Of a DNA stretch of 64,000 bases, positions 52,012 to 62,730 are shown piece by piece. Under the pieces are notes generated by a model. The model saw nothing but the letters and a program-made list of their open reading frames with translations. It searched no databases and had not been told where the DNA came from. Source of the DNA: Helicobacter pylori (GTDB taxonomy: Bacteria > Campylobacterota > Campylobacteria > Campylobacterales > Helicobacteraceae). Numbering within the stretch: the first letter of the stretch is position 1; every line of letters begins with the position of its first letter. Where the stretch lies: the NCBI RefSeq assembly GCF_900120335.1, contig NZ_LT635477.1:1054001-1118000 (forward strand), written 5' to 3'. A program made the translations under genes and the position numbers.

Positions 52012-52075
52012 GAGATCATTATACTTTGAGTTTGCTTTTTTGGGGCTTAAAGTGATCGTTTCTGTGAAACGCTGA
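51983..52075 (+). CDS. aapA: AapA-family type I toxin peptide, copy 2
   Basis: This 30-residue peptide ([20 protein letters not shown] then [10 protein letters not shown]) is closer to the published AapA1 consensus than copy 1, with a continuous hydrophobic stretch after Phe and a basic C-terminus. AAGGAG lies eight bases before the ATG. Both leader and 3' block are identical to copy 1. Confidence 0.87.
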   Translation: MKHKNGKRSWRSLYFEFAFLGLKVIVSVKR

Positions 52076-52300
52076 TTTTTCTAAGAGCGTTCCCCTAAGT
52101 TTAAAAGCTTAGGGGTTTCCTTTAAAAAGCGGGTTTGCCCTTGACTTTTGGGGCGTTTCATTTTATTGTAAAACGCATTTTCTTAAGAGAGCAGCAATAA
52201 TTCTCCTCCCTACAAAACTAAATCCCCTTATAGAGTGCTTTTAAAAAATACCGCTTGCTTTAGCTCTTTAATTATTTGTCTTAAATATTTGTCTTAAAAA

Positions 52301-54763
52301 CTACTCCCTTAAAAACCCGTATTCATAGACTTTAGGCTGTATTTCTTTGGCGAGATCCTTTAGGGCGTCTTTCAAATTAGCGTAAAGTTGTTTGTAATAT
52401 TCATCTTTAGCTTTAGCGGGTGAGTTTAATCTGCCTTGCTTGTTACGGCCTTGAAAAAATTCCTTGATGTCATAAAGGCTTGCGTTAGCGTTATAGGGGG
52501 TGTGGGTGAAATCTTGTTTGTGGTAATAGCGATAAATCTCTTTGCCAGCGTCAAAAACCTTTGAAGCGCTCGGGCTGAACTTTAGGGGCTTGTTTTCTTT
52601 TTTGGCGTTTAAAAAGAGGCTATCGCTCTTTTTAGGTTCTTTGATTTCGCCTTTTAAAAAGTCTAATAAGGCGTGGCTAGAATACCTTTCTTTAGGATCG
52701 ACTTCATTCTCGCTAAAGGGGATAAAATGATTGATCCCTTGAGCGGTAGTGATGCGGTTTTGGGTGTGAAAAAGCATGAACGCCAAACAATTGTTCTTAA
52801 ACTCGCTGTCGTCTTGCCATGTATCATCATAAGGGGCGTAGAATTGATCCCTATCGTTTTGCCATGTTGCTTTGATGCAATGGCGGATGGAGAAATAGAT
52901 CGCACTGATTAGAAGGTTTGTGAGAGTTAAACCAAGATAATTGTTGTGCCTTGTTCCTTGTCGGTTTAAAACACACAAAAACTTATTATTTTGGAAATCA
53001 GGCGTAGGATTTTCCATAAAACCCATAATCTCTTGAGCTTTTTTATTATCGTAATTTTTTATCCAAGCGTTTATATTTTTAACTTTATCCACTATCGGCT
53101 TAAAAGTTTTATACCCCAAAAATCCGCCAGAGGAGTCAAACACTTCTAAATTGAACGCGTTGGTTGGTTTTAAGGGGGGGGTAGCAGTATCCCAGACTAA
53201 AAAGCCAATGGGGAATTGCCCTGTCACGTTATCAAAGCTATCCGCTGGCACCATAAACCCCTCTAAAAATTTAGCCTTAAAGATTTCTCTGAATTTTTTA
53301 AAATGGCTAGAATTAAGGTATTTGAGCGTTGAAAAACTCGCCATGATGCAGCCATCCAATTCCTTATAAATGCGCATGAAAAATTGAGCGAAAAGTTCGT
53401 TATTGGCTTTATGCAATTCATCTTTATACTTCTTGCAAATAAGATTGCCCCTAGCCACTAAATCTTTATTTTTCCCCGTGCCGCTAGGCGTTTTAGCCGA
53501 AGTCGCTTCCGCATAAGGCGGGTTGATGTAAATAATGAGCTTTTTTCGTTTCTCTTCATCTTTTAAGATTTCTTGCAAGCTTTTTGGCAACTTATCGCTG
53601 AAAAAATCATCGTTTAAAAAGTCAAATTGGAAAACCTGATTTTCCAGCAGCTTTAAGTGGTTTTTACTAGCCAGATCTTTAATAATCGCCACATCGTTAT
53701 GATCCAAAGTGGACAGATACAAATTCGCTTTATTCCATAAACCCCTAAGCAAATTCCCAGTCCCCCCAGCGCAATCCCAAATGATATAATCGTCTTGATA
53801 ATCTTGCCCCAAAGCTTTAGCTAAATATTCTTGGCTTTTTTCTACCCAAATTTTAGGGGTAAAATACGCCCCCTTCCTTTCCCTCACATCGCTTGGCACT
53901 AATAAATCGCGCCGCTCTAAAATAAAAGTTTGAAACTCTAATTGAGGAGGCCTTTCATAAACGCTCCAAAATTCTTTATGGGCTTGTTGATCGTCTTTGA
54001 AACCAACTTCCATAAAATCTATTTTACCCAACTCATTCACACCCCTTTTCAATTTATAATAGCTAGAGCTTAAAATCGTTTGTAATTTCTCAATAATGGT
54101 TTTATCGCCATCGCTAAGCAAATCCGCTAAATAATAATCCGCATCTAAAATGCCTTTAGCTTTAGCCACCTCCCAATTGATGTCAATGGTGGGTTTGACA
54201 GCTTCAAACCACTTTTGATAGATTGTAAAGAAATTGTTTTTATCAATTTGGATTTTGTTGAGCAAATGGCTAGAGTTTAAATAGTTTTTGATAAATTCTT
54301 TGCATTCTTCGCTTTGGGTTTTAAAGTCAAAAACCAATTTATGGGGTTTGCACATGGCTTTAAACGCGTCTAAAGCGTGTTTAAAACCCTCTGTGTTGTG
54401 GTTGCTTGGGGGGATAGAAAAATTTATATCGCTTTTATAAAAAAAGCTTGTGATCGTGTCATTAAAGGCGATAAATTCCATTTTAAAAGCGTTAAAAGCG
54501 CACAAATAGGGTGGCGTGTGGTGGGTATAGAGCTTGTGCCTGCCTATGGTTAAAAGCAGTTGCGTGAAGGCTTTGTCCAAATCGTCAAAATCGCCCCTTT
54601 TAGCTTCGCCCCATAAAATGGGTAAGGTGGCATTAGGGTGCTGATAGCTTAGCATGAAATCTATCTTATCCCCGCTATAACGGAATTTTTTATCCTTAAA
54701 AAACTCGGCTCTGATTTGGTTTTTTAAGGGTTCTTCATTAAGGTTGCTGAAATCTAAAGGCAT
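52301..54763 (-). CDS. Type IIG restriction-modification enzyme
   Basis: One polypeptide of about 820 aa combines nuclease, adenine methyltransferase and target recognition. The N-terminus has a PD-ExK-like site (KIDFMLSY...LPILWGEAKRGDFDD). The methyltransferase has IIWDCAGGTGNLLRG (SAM-binding motif I) and LIIYINPPYAEATSA (NPPY catalytic motif). The C-terminal third would read the DNA target, which I cannot predict. I chose the ATG at 54763, which overlaps the purU stop region; a frame back to 54796 would run into purU. The frame is intact. It corresponds by position to HP1433. Confidence 0.85.
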   Translation of the reverse strand: MPLDFSNLNEEPLKNQIRAEFFKDKKFRYSGDKIDFMLSYQHPNATLPILWGEAKRGDFDDLDKAFTQLLLTIGRHKLYTHHTPPYLCAFNAFKMEFIAFNDTITSFFYKSDINFSIPPSNHNTEGFKHALDAFKAMCKPHKLVFDFKTQSEECKEFIKNYLNSSHLLNKIQIDKNNFFTIYQKWFEAVKPTIDINWEVAKAKGILDADYYLADLLSDGDKTIIEKLQTILSSSYYKLKRGVNELGKIDFMEVGFKDDQQAHKEFWSVYERPPQLEFQTFILERRDLLVPSDVRERKGAYFTPKIWVEKSQEYLAKALGQDYQDDYIIWDCAGGTGNLLRGLWNKANLYLSTLDHNDVAIIKDLASKNHLKLLENQVFQFDFLNDDFFSDKLPKSLQEILKDEEKRKKLIIYINPPYAEATSAKTPSGTGKNKDLVARGNLICKKYKDELHKANNELFAQFFMRIYKELDGCIMASFSTLKYLNSSHFKKFREIFKAKFLEGFMVPADSFDNVTGQFPIGFLVWDTATPPLKPTNAFNLEVFDSSGGFLGYKTFKPIVDKVKNINAWIKNYDNKKAQEIMGFMENPTPDFQNNKFLCVLNRQGTRHNNYLGLTLTNLLISAIYFSIRHCIKATWQNDRDQFYAPYDDTWQDDSEFKNNCLAFMLFHTQNRITTAQGINHFIPFSENEVDPKERYSSHALLDFLKGEIKEPKKSDSLFLNAKKENKPLKFSPSASKVFDAGKEIYRYYHKQDFTHTPYNANASLYDIKEFFQGRNKQGRLNSPAKAKDEYYKQLYANLKDALKDLAKEIQPKVYEYGFLRE

Positions 54764-54764
54764 T

Positions 54765-55652
54765 TCAAAACACCACCGTTTTATTTTCATGCACAAACAC
54801 CCTGTCTTCTAAAACGAGTTTTAAAGCCCTAGCCAAAACCAGTTTTTCTATATCCTTACCCGCTAGGCGCATTTTTTCCACGCTGTAATTGTGGTTAATG
54901 GGCAGAGTGTCTTGTAAGATAATTGGCCCGGCATCAAGGCTTTCATTCACAAAATGCGCCGTGGCTCCGATGACTTTCACGCCCCTTTCAAACGCTTGCT
55001 GGTAAGGGTTAGCCCCAATGAATGCGGGCAAGAAACTATGATGGATATTGAGAATCTGATTTTCATAGCGCTTCGTAAAATCATGGCTTAAAATGCGCAT
55101 GTATTTGGCTAAAACGAGCAGATCCGCACTGACTTTGTGCTGTAATTCCAAGTCTTTAATGGTTGCTAAAATCTCTTTTTCATGCAAAATTTGATCAACA
55201 CAAGGCGCGTAAAAATAAGGGATGTCAAATTTTTCCACTAAAGGGCGTAAAACCTCGTGATTAGAAATAACGCCTAAAATTTGAGCGTTCAATTCCCCCC
55301 CATACACCCTTAAAAGCAAATCCCCCAAGCAATGGCTCTCTTTAGTGGCGAGTAAAATGATGTTTTTTTTATGCGTTAAAATGACTTCAATCAATAGCTC
55401 GTTAAAGTTTTCTAAGGCTTTAAAAAGAGCGGTTTTTAAGGATCGTTCTTCTTGCTCTTTAATTTCAGTATTCAAGGGCTTCATTTCTTTTTGGATTTTT
55501 AGCCGCATGAAAAAGCGCTGCTTTAAGGGATCAACAAATTCATCGTTTTTAACGATGTTATAGCCCTTGTTAGCGATCGTGGTGCTAATGGCACTCACCA
55601 GGCCTTTAGCGTCTCTAGCTTGAATTTTTAAAATAAATTCTAACATCTTCAT
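54765..55652 (-). CDS. purU: Formyltetrahydrofolate deformylase
   Basis: PurU hydrolyses 10-formyl-THF to formate and THF, balancing one-carbon pools. The 295-residue protein has an N-terminal ACT domain (ILKIQARDAKGLVSAISTTIANKGYNI) and a formyltransferase-like C-terminus with NIHHSFLPAFIGANPYQQAFERGVKVIGATAHFV and DAGPIILQD. The start overlaps the sppA stop; an internal ATG at 55646 gives 293 aa. It corresponds to HP1434. Confidence 0.94.
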   Translation of the reverse strand: MKMLEFILKIQARDAKGLVSAISTTIANKGYNIVKNDEFVDPLKQRFFMRLKIQKEMKPLNTEIKEQEERSLKTALFKALENFNELLIEVILTHKKNIILLATKESHCLGDLLLRVYGGELNAQILGVISNHEVLRPLVEKFDIPYFYAPCVDQILHEKEILATIKDLELQHKVSADLLVLAKYMRILSHDFTKRYENQILNIHHSFLPAFIGANPYQQAFERGVKVIGATAHFVNESLDAGPIILQDTLPINHNYSVEKMRLAGKDIEKLVLARALKLVLEDRVFVHENKTVVF

Positions 55653-56527
55653 CTCATCAATAATTGATAACCAAATGCTTGCGTGATGATGCTTGTAACC
55701 GATTGCGTGGCTTTTTCAATGAAGCGCTCCATAGGGCTTTTTTCTAGCCAATAGGCTTTTTTAACCTTACTCAATTCCATTAAGCGATCTTGGGCTTGCT
55801 TAATCGTGCTGATTTTATCAATGAGTTTTAATTTTAGAGCCTTTTGAGCGCTAAAAACCTTCCCTTCAGCAAAATCCTTATAATCCTTAGCGTTTAATTT
55901 TCTGGCTTTAGCGACATCATTTACAAACATTTGGTATTGCTCATTGACTAAATTTTGCAAAAATTGTTTTTCGTTAGGCTTCCATGCTCTGGTGAAAGTG
56001 CCTATTTCTTTGTATTCGCCCGCATGCACGCCTTGAGTGGCTACGCCGACTTTATTGAGCAAATTTTCCACATTCGCGCTAGAAAAAATCACCCCAATCG
56101 ATCCGATCAAACTCGCTTTAGAGGCATAAACTTCGCTCGCTTGCATGCCCGCATAATAGCTCCCGCTCGCCATAACCCCCCTAGCATACGCTAAAACGGG
56201 CATTTTTTGCTTCAAATCAGCGATTTTTTCGCTCAATTCCACGCTCGCTGACACAGCCCCACCAGGAGAATCAATCAAAAGCAAAACGCCCTTAATGCTA
56301 GGGGTTTTTAGGATTTTATCCACTTCTTTGTCAAAATCCTCGGCGCTAAAAATCGCCCCATTTAAATAGAGTTTAGCGAGATTGGGCGGTTCGCTTGGCG
56401 CGCTTTCTTTAGCGCTAAAAAAGACTAACACAATCAACAACAGCACAAACGACTTGAAATACTTCGTGATAAAATCTAAAGGCGCGATCACTAAAGCCTT
56501 AAAGATTTTTTGAATGAAACTCCACAT
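55649..56527 (-). CDS. sppA: Signal peptide peptidase SppA (protease IV type)
   Basis: This S49 serine protease digests leftover signal peptides in the inner membrane. From ATG 56527 the protein is 292 aa, with an N-terminal transmembrane helix (FVLLLIVLVFFSA, about residue 27-40). It shows GVLLLIDSPGGAVSAS, YARGVMASGSYYAGMQA with the catalytic Ser, and a Lys in the GEYKEIGTFTRAWKP region. The short form is typical of Gram-positive and epsilonproteobacterial SppA. A minus-strand TATAAT lies at 56567-56572. It corresponds to HP1435. Confidence 0.93.
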   Translation of the reverse strand: MWSFIQKIFKALVIAPLDFITKYFKSFVLLLIVLVFFSAKESAPSEPPNLAKLYLNGAIFSAEDFDKEVDKILKTPSIKGVLLLIDSPGGAVSASVELSEKIADLKQKMPVLAYARGVMASGSYYAGMQASEVYASKASLIGSIGVIFSSANVENLLNKVGVATQGVHAGEYKEIGTFTRAWKPNEKQFLQNLVNEQYQMFVNDVAKARKLNAKDYKDFAEGKVFSAQKALKLKLIDKISTIKQAQDRLMELSKVKKAYWLEKSPMERFIEKATQSVTSIITQAFGYQLLMR

Positions 56528-56566
56528 GCAGCTTTTCCTAAACTTAATATTTGACCATAAGAGTGT

Positions 56567-56572
56567 ATTATA
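56567..56572 (-). promoter_or_regulatory. -10 box of the sppA-purU-RM transcript
   Basis: On the minus strand GTATAATAC lies about 40 bp before the sppA ATG, between sppA and the divergent small gene at 56598. sppA, purU and the type IIG gene overlap or abut, so all three probably depend on it. Confidence 0.5.
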
Positions 56573-56597
56573 CTTCAAATGTTTTAAGGATTAAATC

Positions 56598-56858
56598 ATG
56601 GCGTGTAAATTTTGCCCTAAGATCAGAAAAACAGACTGGATTTTTATTTTAATCGCCGCTTTAGGCTTTTATTCAGTCAATAAGCTAGGGTATGTGCCCA
56701 AATTCAACGCCCCTATTTCAAAATCTTCACGCCCTCTTTCACGCCCTATTGAAAAGCCTAACAATATGACCGAAGAAGAAAGGAAAAAGCGTTTTATGGA
56801 GTTGCAAAAAGCATGCTTACTCCATAAAGACAAAAAGGCATGCGAAGAGGTTTTTTAG
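56598..56858 (+). CDS. Small membrane-anchored protein of unknown function
   Basis: The 86-residue protein has CKFC at the start, one transmembrane helix (WIFILIAALGFYSVNKLGY, about residues 15-33), a Ser/Pro/Arg linker, and a charged C-terminus with two Cys (QKACLLHKDKKACEEVF) that could form a disulphide in the periplasm. It corresponds to HP1436 by position. No function can be given. Confidence 0.75.
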   Translation: MACKFCPKIRKTDWIFILIAALGFYSVNKLGYVPKFNAPISKSSRPLSRPIEKPNNMTEEERKKRFMELQKACLLHKDKKACEEVF

Positions 56859-57099
56859 ATTGTTTTTGTTGGTTTTTTGCACTTTTAATATCATTTGGCT
56901 TGCAAGTTTTTACGCTCTTTTTGTTTGCAAAAAGGCTTTTTTTAGCGGTGGTTTTTAGCTATTCTAACAACCCCCAACACCCCAAAATTCAAGTGCTCTT
57001 AAGCTAAGTCTAAGTCTACTATAATCAAAAGATTTTAAAGAAAACTTAAATTGTATTTATATTTGAGAATTTGATAAAAATATTAAAGAAAAATATATC

Positions 57100-57780
57100 A
57101 TGGAAGCCTTTGTGGTTGATTTAGATAGTAGTGAAAATCAAATTATGTTAAAACCCAGCACACCCCCTTTTAGCAACCAAGCCCATCAAGTTAGTGAAGT
57201 GGCTAAAAAGATTCACGAACTCATTAAAAACGCCCCATATTCTAACGATGACATCGTTTTAAATCGCAATGAAATTAAGGAAGCCTTTTTTAATCCCTTC
57301 AAACCGCAGTTAAAAAACGCTCAAGTGTTCCTCTCGCATTCGCATGCAGACAGAAATAAGGCTTTAGAGGTTAAAGACTATTTGGAAAGCAAGACAAAAC
57401 GCAAAGTGTTTATCGATTCGCTTTTTTGGGATTATAAAGACGATGTCTTAAACAAATTAGCAAAATACGATGATATAAGCAAGATTGAAGACGCTTTCAC
57501 GCTCATTCTCAGAGAATCTTTACAAGATATGATTGAAAAATGCCCTTATTTTGTGTTTTTACAAAGCAAGAACAGCGTTTCCAATCAAGGGCTATCACGC
57601 ATCACTTATTCCGCATGGATTTATGAAGAGTTGAAAATCGCTCATTCTATTAGCGCTATTAGCGAGAGTCGCCTAATTCCAATGATGGAAAGCATGCAAG
57701 TCTTTCACGACATATCGCCATTTTTAAAAAGTTTTGAGACCATAACCCTTAAAAAACTATCACAACAAATCAATTCGTAG
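57100..57780 (+). CDS. TIR-domain protein (putative defence NADase or signalling protein)
   Basis: The 226-residue protein has a TIR-like domain from about residue 70: AQVFLSHSHADRNKALEVKDYLES, then KRKVFIDSLFWDY, and PYFVFLQSKNSV. TIR domains in bacteria often cleave NAD+ in anti-phage systems or act as signalling scaffolds. The N-terminal 65 residues contain no known domain. It is followed after 8 bp by a lipoprotein gene and then a membrane-protein gene. Function is inferred from the fold only; the catalytic Glu cannot be fixed by eye. Confidence 0.7.
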   Translation: MEAFVVDLDSSENQIMLKPSTPPFSNQAHQVSEVAKKIHELIKNAPYSNDDIVLNRNEIKEAFFNPFKPQLKNAQVFLSHSHADRNKALEVKDYLESKTKRKVFIDSLFWDYKDDVLNKLAKYDDISKIEDAFTLILRESLQDMIEKCPYFVFLQSKNSVSNQGLSRITYSAWIYEELKIAHSISAISESRLIPMMESMQVFHDISPFLKSFETITLKKLSQQINS

Positions 57781-57788
57781 GAACAAGC

Positions 57789-58283
57789 ATGTTTTTTAAA
57801 ACTTATCAAAAATTACTAAGTGCAAGCTGTTTGGCGTTGTATTTAGTGGGCTGTGGGAATGGTGGTGGCGGTGAATCGCCGGTTGAGATGATTGCAAATA
57901 GCGAGGGTACATTTCAAATCGACTCCAAAGCAGATAGAGTTACTATTCAAGGCGTGAAGCTTAATAGATGTAATTGTGCTGTCAATTTTGTTTCAATAGG
58001 AGAGGGTGATTTATTTATAGCTGCTTTAATTTTAGGTCAAGTTACTCCAATCTCTATACAGGATTTTAAAGATATGGCAAGCTTTTATAAAGGACTTAAC
58101 AACAAAGAAAGGTTGGCAAACATGGAGAATAAAATTTCTCAATTAGAGCAAAAGGGTGTGATGATGGAGCCTCAAGCCCTTAAATTTGGGGAAAAAATAA
58201 AGGGATTTTCTCAAGGGTGCGATATTATAGAAGCAGAAATACAAACCGACAAAGGTGCTTGGACTTTTAATTTTAACAGATAA
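57789..58283 (+). CDS. Predicted lipoprotein next to the TIR gene
   Basis: The 164-residue protein has a signal sequence ending in LYLVGC, a lipobox, followed by a Gly-rich linker. The mature part contains NRCNCAVNF, GEGDLFIAALILGQVTPI, a short helical or coiled segment (ERLANMENKISQLEQKG) and a late Cys. Its place between a TIR protein and a membrane protein is conserved in the HP1437-HP1439 area, as I recall. Its role is unknown. Confidence 0.72.
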   Translation: MFFKTYQKLLSASCLALYLVGCGNGGGGESPVEMIANSEGTFQIDSKADRVTIQGVKLNRCNCAVNFVSIGEGDLFIAALILGQVTPISIQDFKDMASFYKGLNNKERLANMENKISQLEQKGVMMEPQALKFGEKIKGFSQGCDIIEAEIQTDKGAWTFNFNR

Positions 58284-58292
58284 ATATCAAAC

Positions 58293-58718
58293 ATGGAAAA
58301 TACCCCGAAAGACAGAGCAAAAATCCTTATAGAAGAGCTTAAAATCTTGCAAGGCGTTATCAACAGGATGGCGCAAAATTCTTTAGAGTGCAAAAAATGG
58401 ACACTCGCTCTTGTTGTTGGGGTTTTATCCCTCAAAATAGAAGCGACTTCTAATCTTTATGGGCTATGCGTTTTGGGGGTGTTGTTAGCATGTTTTTATC
58501 TTTTAGACGCTTATTATCTCATGCAAGAAAGGCTGTTTAGGGAGCAATACCAATGGCTAATAAAAAACCGACTTAAAACCGATGAAAGGCTGTTTGAAGT
58601 CCTTCCTGCTCATCAAACTTGCCGGTGCGTGCTATACTTATGCGCCATGTTTTCGTTTAGCCTTTTCCCTTATTGGGTGTTAGGTTTGTGTTTGGTGGGC
58701 TATGGTTTTTATTGTTAA
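58293..58718 (+). CDS. Small polytopic membrane protein
   Basis: The 141-residue protein has a helical N-terminus (RAKILIEELKILQGVINRM) and two hydrophobic hairpins: WTLALVVGVLSLKIEA with LYGLCVLGVLLACFYLLDAYYL, and YLCAMFSFSLFPYWVLGLCLVGYGF. It starts 9 bp after the lipoprotein gene and is the last gene before the A-rich tract. The layout recalls small membrane effectors of defence cassettes, but no family is recognised. Confidence 0.68.
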   Translation: MENTPKDRAKILIEELKILQGVINRMAQNSLECKKWTLALVVGVLSLKIEATSNLYGLCVLGVLLACFYLLDAYYLMQERLFREQYQWLIKNRLKTDERLFEVLPAHQTCRCVLYLCAMFSFSLFPYWVLGLCLVGYGFYC

Positions 58719-58766
58719 TTCTTGTTTCAATGAAGCGTTGGTTATCAAGAGCTTGATTTTAATCAA

Positions 58767-59640
58767 ATGATGAGACTAAATGCATTCAATCATGATCAGA
58801 TTAAACCCACCCACCCCAACCACCAGCAAGAAATCAAAAACAAGCAAATCAAAAGCAAGAAACAAAACAAGCAAGAAATGAAGGATAAGATAAAGATAAG
58901 GCTTAAGAAAATAAAACCCAACGACCAAACCCCACTAAACCCTCTTAAAAATAACGAACCCACTAAATGTTAAGAAGCAAGAAAAACTAAAAACATGAAA
59001 CCAAACATTAAAACATAAGAATTAAAACGCAATAAGTAAGGAATAAGAAATTAAAACCCAAGAAGTAACAAGTAAAACTCCAACACAACAACCACAAACC
59101 ATAAGCAGTAAAAACCTTAAGAACACAAAGGAACAAGAAGCAAAAAGTCCAAACATAAGAATTAAGAAAGTCCAACACTAAAACCAACACTCAAACAAAA
59201 GAAATGAGATTTAAGAAAAATAAAACACAAACACGAAACACAATCAAATCAAAATCAAACTAAATAAAAAGTAAGAAGCAAAAACCATAAGCAGTAAGAA
59301 ACCAAAATCAAGCAAGCAAAAGACAAGGTGAAACAACAAACTAAGATTATAAGCAGTAAAAAACCTTAAGAACACAAAGGAACAAGAAGCAAAACACCAA
59401 AACTAAAACTTTAATATTAAAGCGTAAAAAACAAAAAGTTAAACATAAGAATTAAAACACAACAAGTAAAAAATAAGAATGGAAAAAAACAAGAAGTAAG
59501 ATTTAAGAAATCCAATACAAATAAGCAAGAAATATTAAAAACAAACAAGAATTAAAAAGTTTAAGCAAAAATCAAATAAAAAACAAGATTTAAAAAAGAA
59601 AGAATAAGCTCAATCTTTCAAAACTAAGCAACAAGAAGTC
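58767..59640 (+). other. A-rich, T-poor low-complexity tract downstream of 16S
   Basis: About 870 bp made almost wholly of A, with C and G and few T, so the 16S-sense strand is T-rich. It contains degenerate repeats: ccttaagaacacaaaggaac within blocks at about 59099-59150 and 59350-59400, and several copies of cataagcagtaa and aacaagaag. An open frame at 58767-58973 is Lys/Gln-rich and likely accidental. I see no gene. The tract may be a long 3' extension of the 16S precursor or decayed repeat DNA. Confidence 0.6.
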
Positions 59641-59663
59641 CTTTTGTCAGGTAATACTCTTTG

Positions 59664-59689
59664 GCTTTTAACAAGCGAATGTTAAAAGC
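59664..59689 (-). promoter_or_regulatory. Perfect 10-bp hairpin just after 16S
   Basis: GCTTTTAACA and TGTTAAAAGC pair exactly around a six-base loop, 11 bp past the mature 16S 3' end. It is probably part of the precursor processing stem. There is no clear T-run, so it is not a typical terminator. Confidence 0.6.
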
Positions 59690-59700
59690 TTTTCTCTAGA

Positions 59701-61201
<1,501 letters not shown>

Positions 61202-61937
61202 AAGTGTTTGTCCTAAAGCTCTTTTTGTTTTTTGATAGGCTGTTGCTATTCCTAACAACAGCTTTAGCGTATCACAAGAACTCGTTTTATACTTTATTGA
61301 ATAAAACGGGTTGTGTTCTTAAGTATTACAACAACAAAACAGAAAGAAACTTTTTAAAAAGGTTTAGCCAAACGCTAACCTTAAAATACTCTCATGCCAT
61401 TCAATCATCAATCATAATCATATAATCATCATAATCAATGAAATCAATTGGCAGGTTGGATAAGCATTCCTTATCAAAGAATGGGAGTTATAAAAACCCT
61501 CACTCTATTTGACAAGTCATTACTTATTGCTTTAGAATATCCCTTTAAAAAGAACTTCTATCAATTTGCTTAGTTTTCAAAGATCGTTTGCTTTAAACAG
61601 CTATCCTTGTAAGATATCAAGCGGCTTTTTAAAAGCCCTTGCTGAAACAAGGAAATGAAAGTATAGTCATATAAAGCTTAAGGTTTGCTTAAATTATAAA
61701 AATTTTTGACAGAGTAAGTTAAAATTTTAAAATAATTGGGTTTTGAGAAATCTAAATACCGCCAAAAAACACGCGCGCATTCCCCATAAAACCACTATTA
61801 AGCACTAATGGATCTCCGTTTTCAAAAATCACTCCGTAGTAGAGAGCAAAAAATGAAATCATGGATTTAGAAAAAATCCGCTTAAGCTAACCCTTTTAAA
61901 TTGGGTGCTTTTTTGTCCCCTTAGTGGGGGAAGCGCG
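61202..61937. other. 16S leader region without protein genes
   Basis: About 735 bp between 16S and the NYN pseudogene. The lower two thirds should be the transcribed 16S leader, reaching back to a promoter near 61693. I see no tRNA or intact protein gene. The stretch has several short inverted repeats, for example in aagcggctttttaaaagccc. Confidence 0.55.
61693..61698 (-). promoter_or_regulatory. Putative -10 box of the 16S gene
   Basis: On the minus strand TTTATAATTTAAGC lies about 490 bp before mature 16S. The start would be near 61686. The -35 region is weak, as is usual in H. pylori. Confidence 0.45.
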
Positions 61938-62730
61938 TTAGTTCTTCTTAAAGAGTTGGTTTTTAAGTGAGCTGTTAAAAGGCTCGTTGGAGGAAAAGTT
62001 CTTTTTCTTGGGAGCGTGCTGATTTTTTGGCAAGTTATCTACAATTTCAGCGACACTGCGTTCTCTCACATTGCAAGACTTCTTCAAGTCTGAAGGGACA
62101 GAATTGGGGCTTTCTTGAATGTTAGCAATGAAGACTTCAAAGCCTTTCTCCCAAGCGGCTTCTAACACAGGCACAAAATCGGTATCCTTGCTGAACAGCA
62201 AAATACACCCTCCTTGTTTGGTGCAATACAGCTTGGTAATATCGTGCGCCAACAGCACATCAATTTGTTTTTGACGCAATTCTAAGTGCGGTATGAGAAT
62301 TTCGGCTTCTAGGCCATTATAAACTTCTTTGTCTTCGAACTTATATACGAATTTGAACTTTACCCGTCCGACTCGTAATTTCACTTGATTTTGTTGGGCG
62401 ATCGCATGGTTGAAAGATTGCATAATCCCTGATTTATTCACTCTTTCCTCATATTCTTTAGGATTCTTCTCTTTATACTTCTCAAGTTCTTCGTTTTTAT
62501 TGCCCCTAATTCTAGGCTCGGCTTCTGTGAAAGGCTCAGATACATAAAAATAGATCCGCTTCAATTCCTCTTCAGGCTCTAGGAACGAACGGATTAGCGC
62601 TAAGAGTTGCTCGGGGTTGTTGAAATTAAAATTAGACTCTTTTAAACGCTCATCCGTTTCTTAGATTGCCTTCAAATCGGCGAGGAGATTTTCCCAATCC
62701 ACAAAAATCGTGGTTTCAGTTTTTTTCCAT
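61938..62730 (-). pseudogene. NYN-domain (DUF88/LabA-like) ribonuclease gene, doubly interrupted
   Basis: NYN proteins are PIN-like metal-dependent RNases. Read from the ATG at 62730, the frame is lost in an A7 tract (62720-62726). Removing one A gives a start that reads ETTIFVDWENLLADLKAI, where VDWEN is the first catalytic Asp motif. A TAA at 62661-62663 then interrupts the same frame. After it the sequence continues ERLKESNFNFNNPEQLLALI to IYFYVSEPF and the acidic motifs RQKQIDVLLAHDIT and LLFSKDTDFVPVLEAA. The tail is Lys/Asn-rich. Only the C-terminal 208 codons remain open, so function is doubtful. Confidence 0.8.

Larger units (their letters stand above)
51586..52163 (+). repeat. Tandem duplication of an aapA/isoA module
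   Basis: Two modules 315-318 bp apart share an identical 40-bp 5' block (51586-51625 and 51901-51940) and an identical 56-bp 3' block (51790-51845 and 52108-52163). Coding sequences between them have diverged. Each contains a leader hairpin, a 30-codon toxin frame and a minus-strand promoter inside the frame. Confidence 0.9.

Noticed and set aside
58767-58973. A 68-codon Lys/Gln-rich frame
   Set aside because: The composition is that of the A-rich tract, with no ribosome site or motif.
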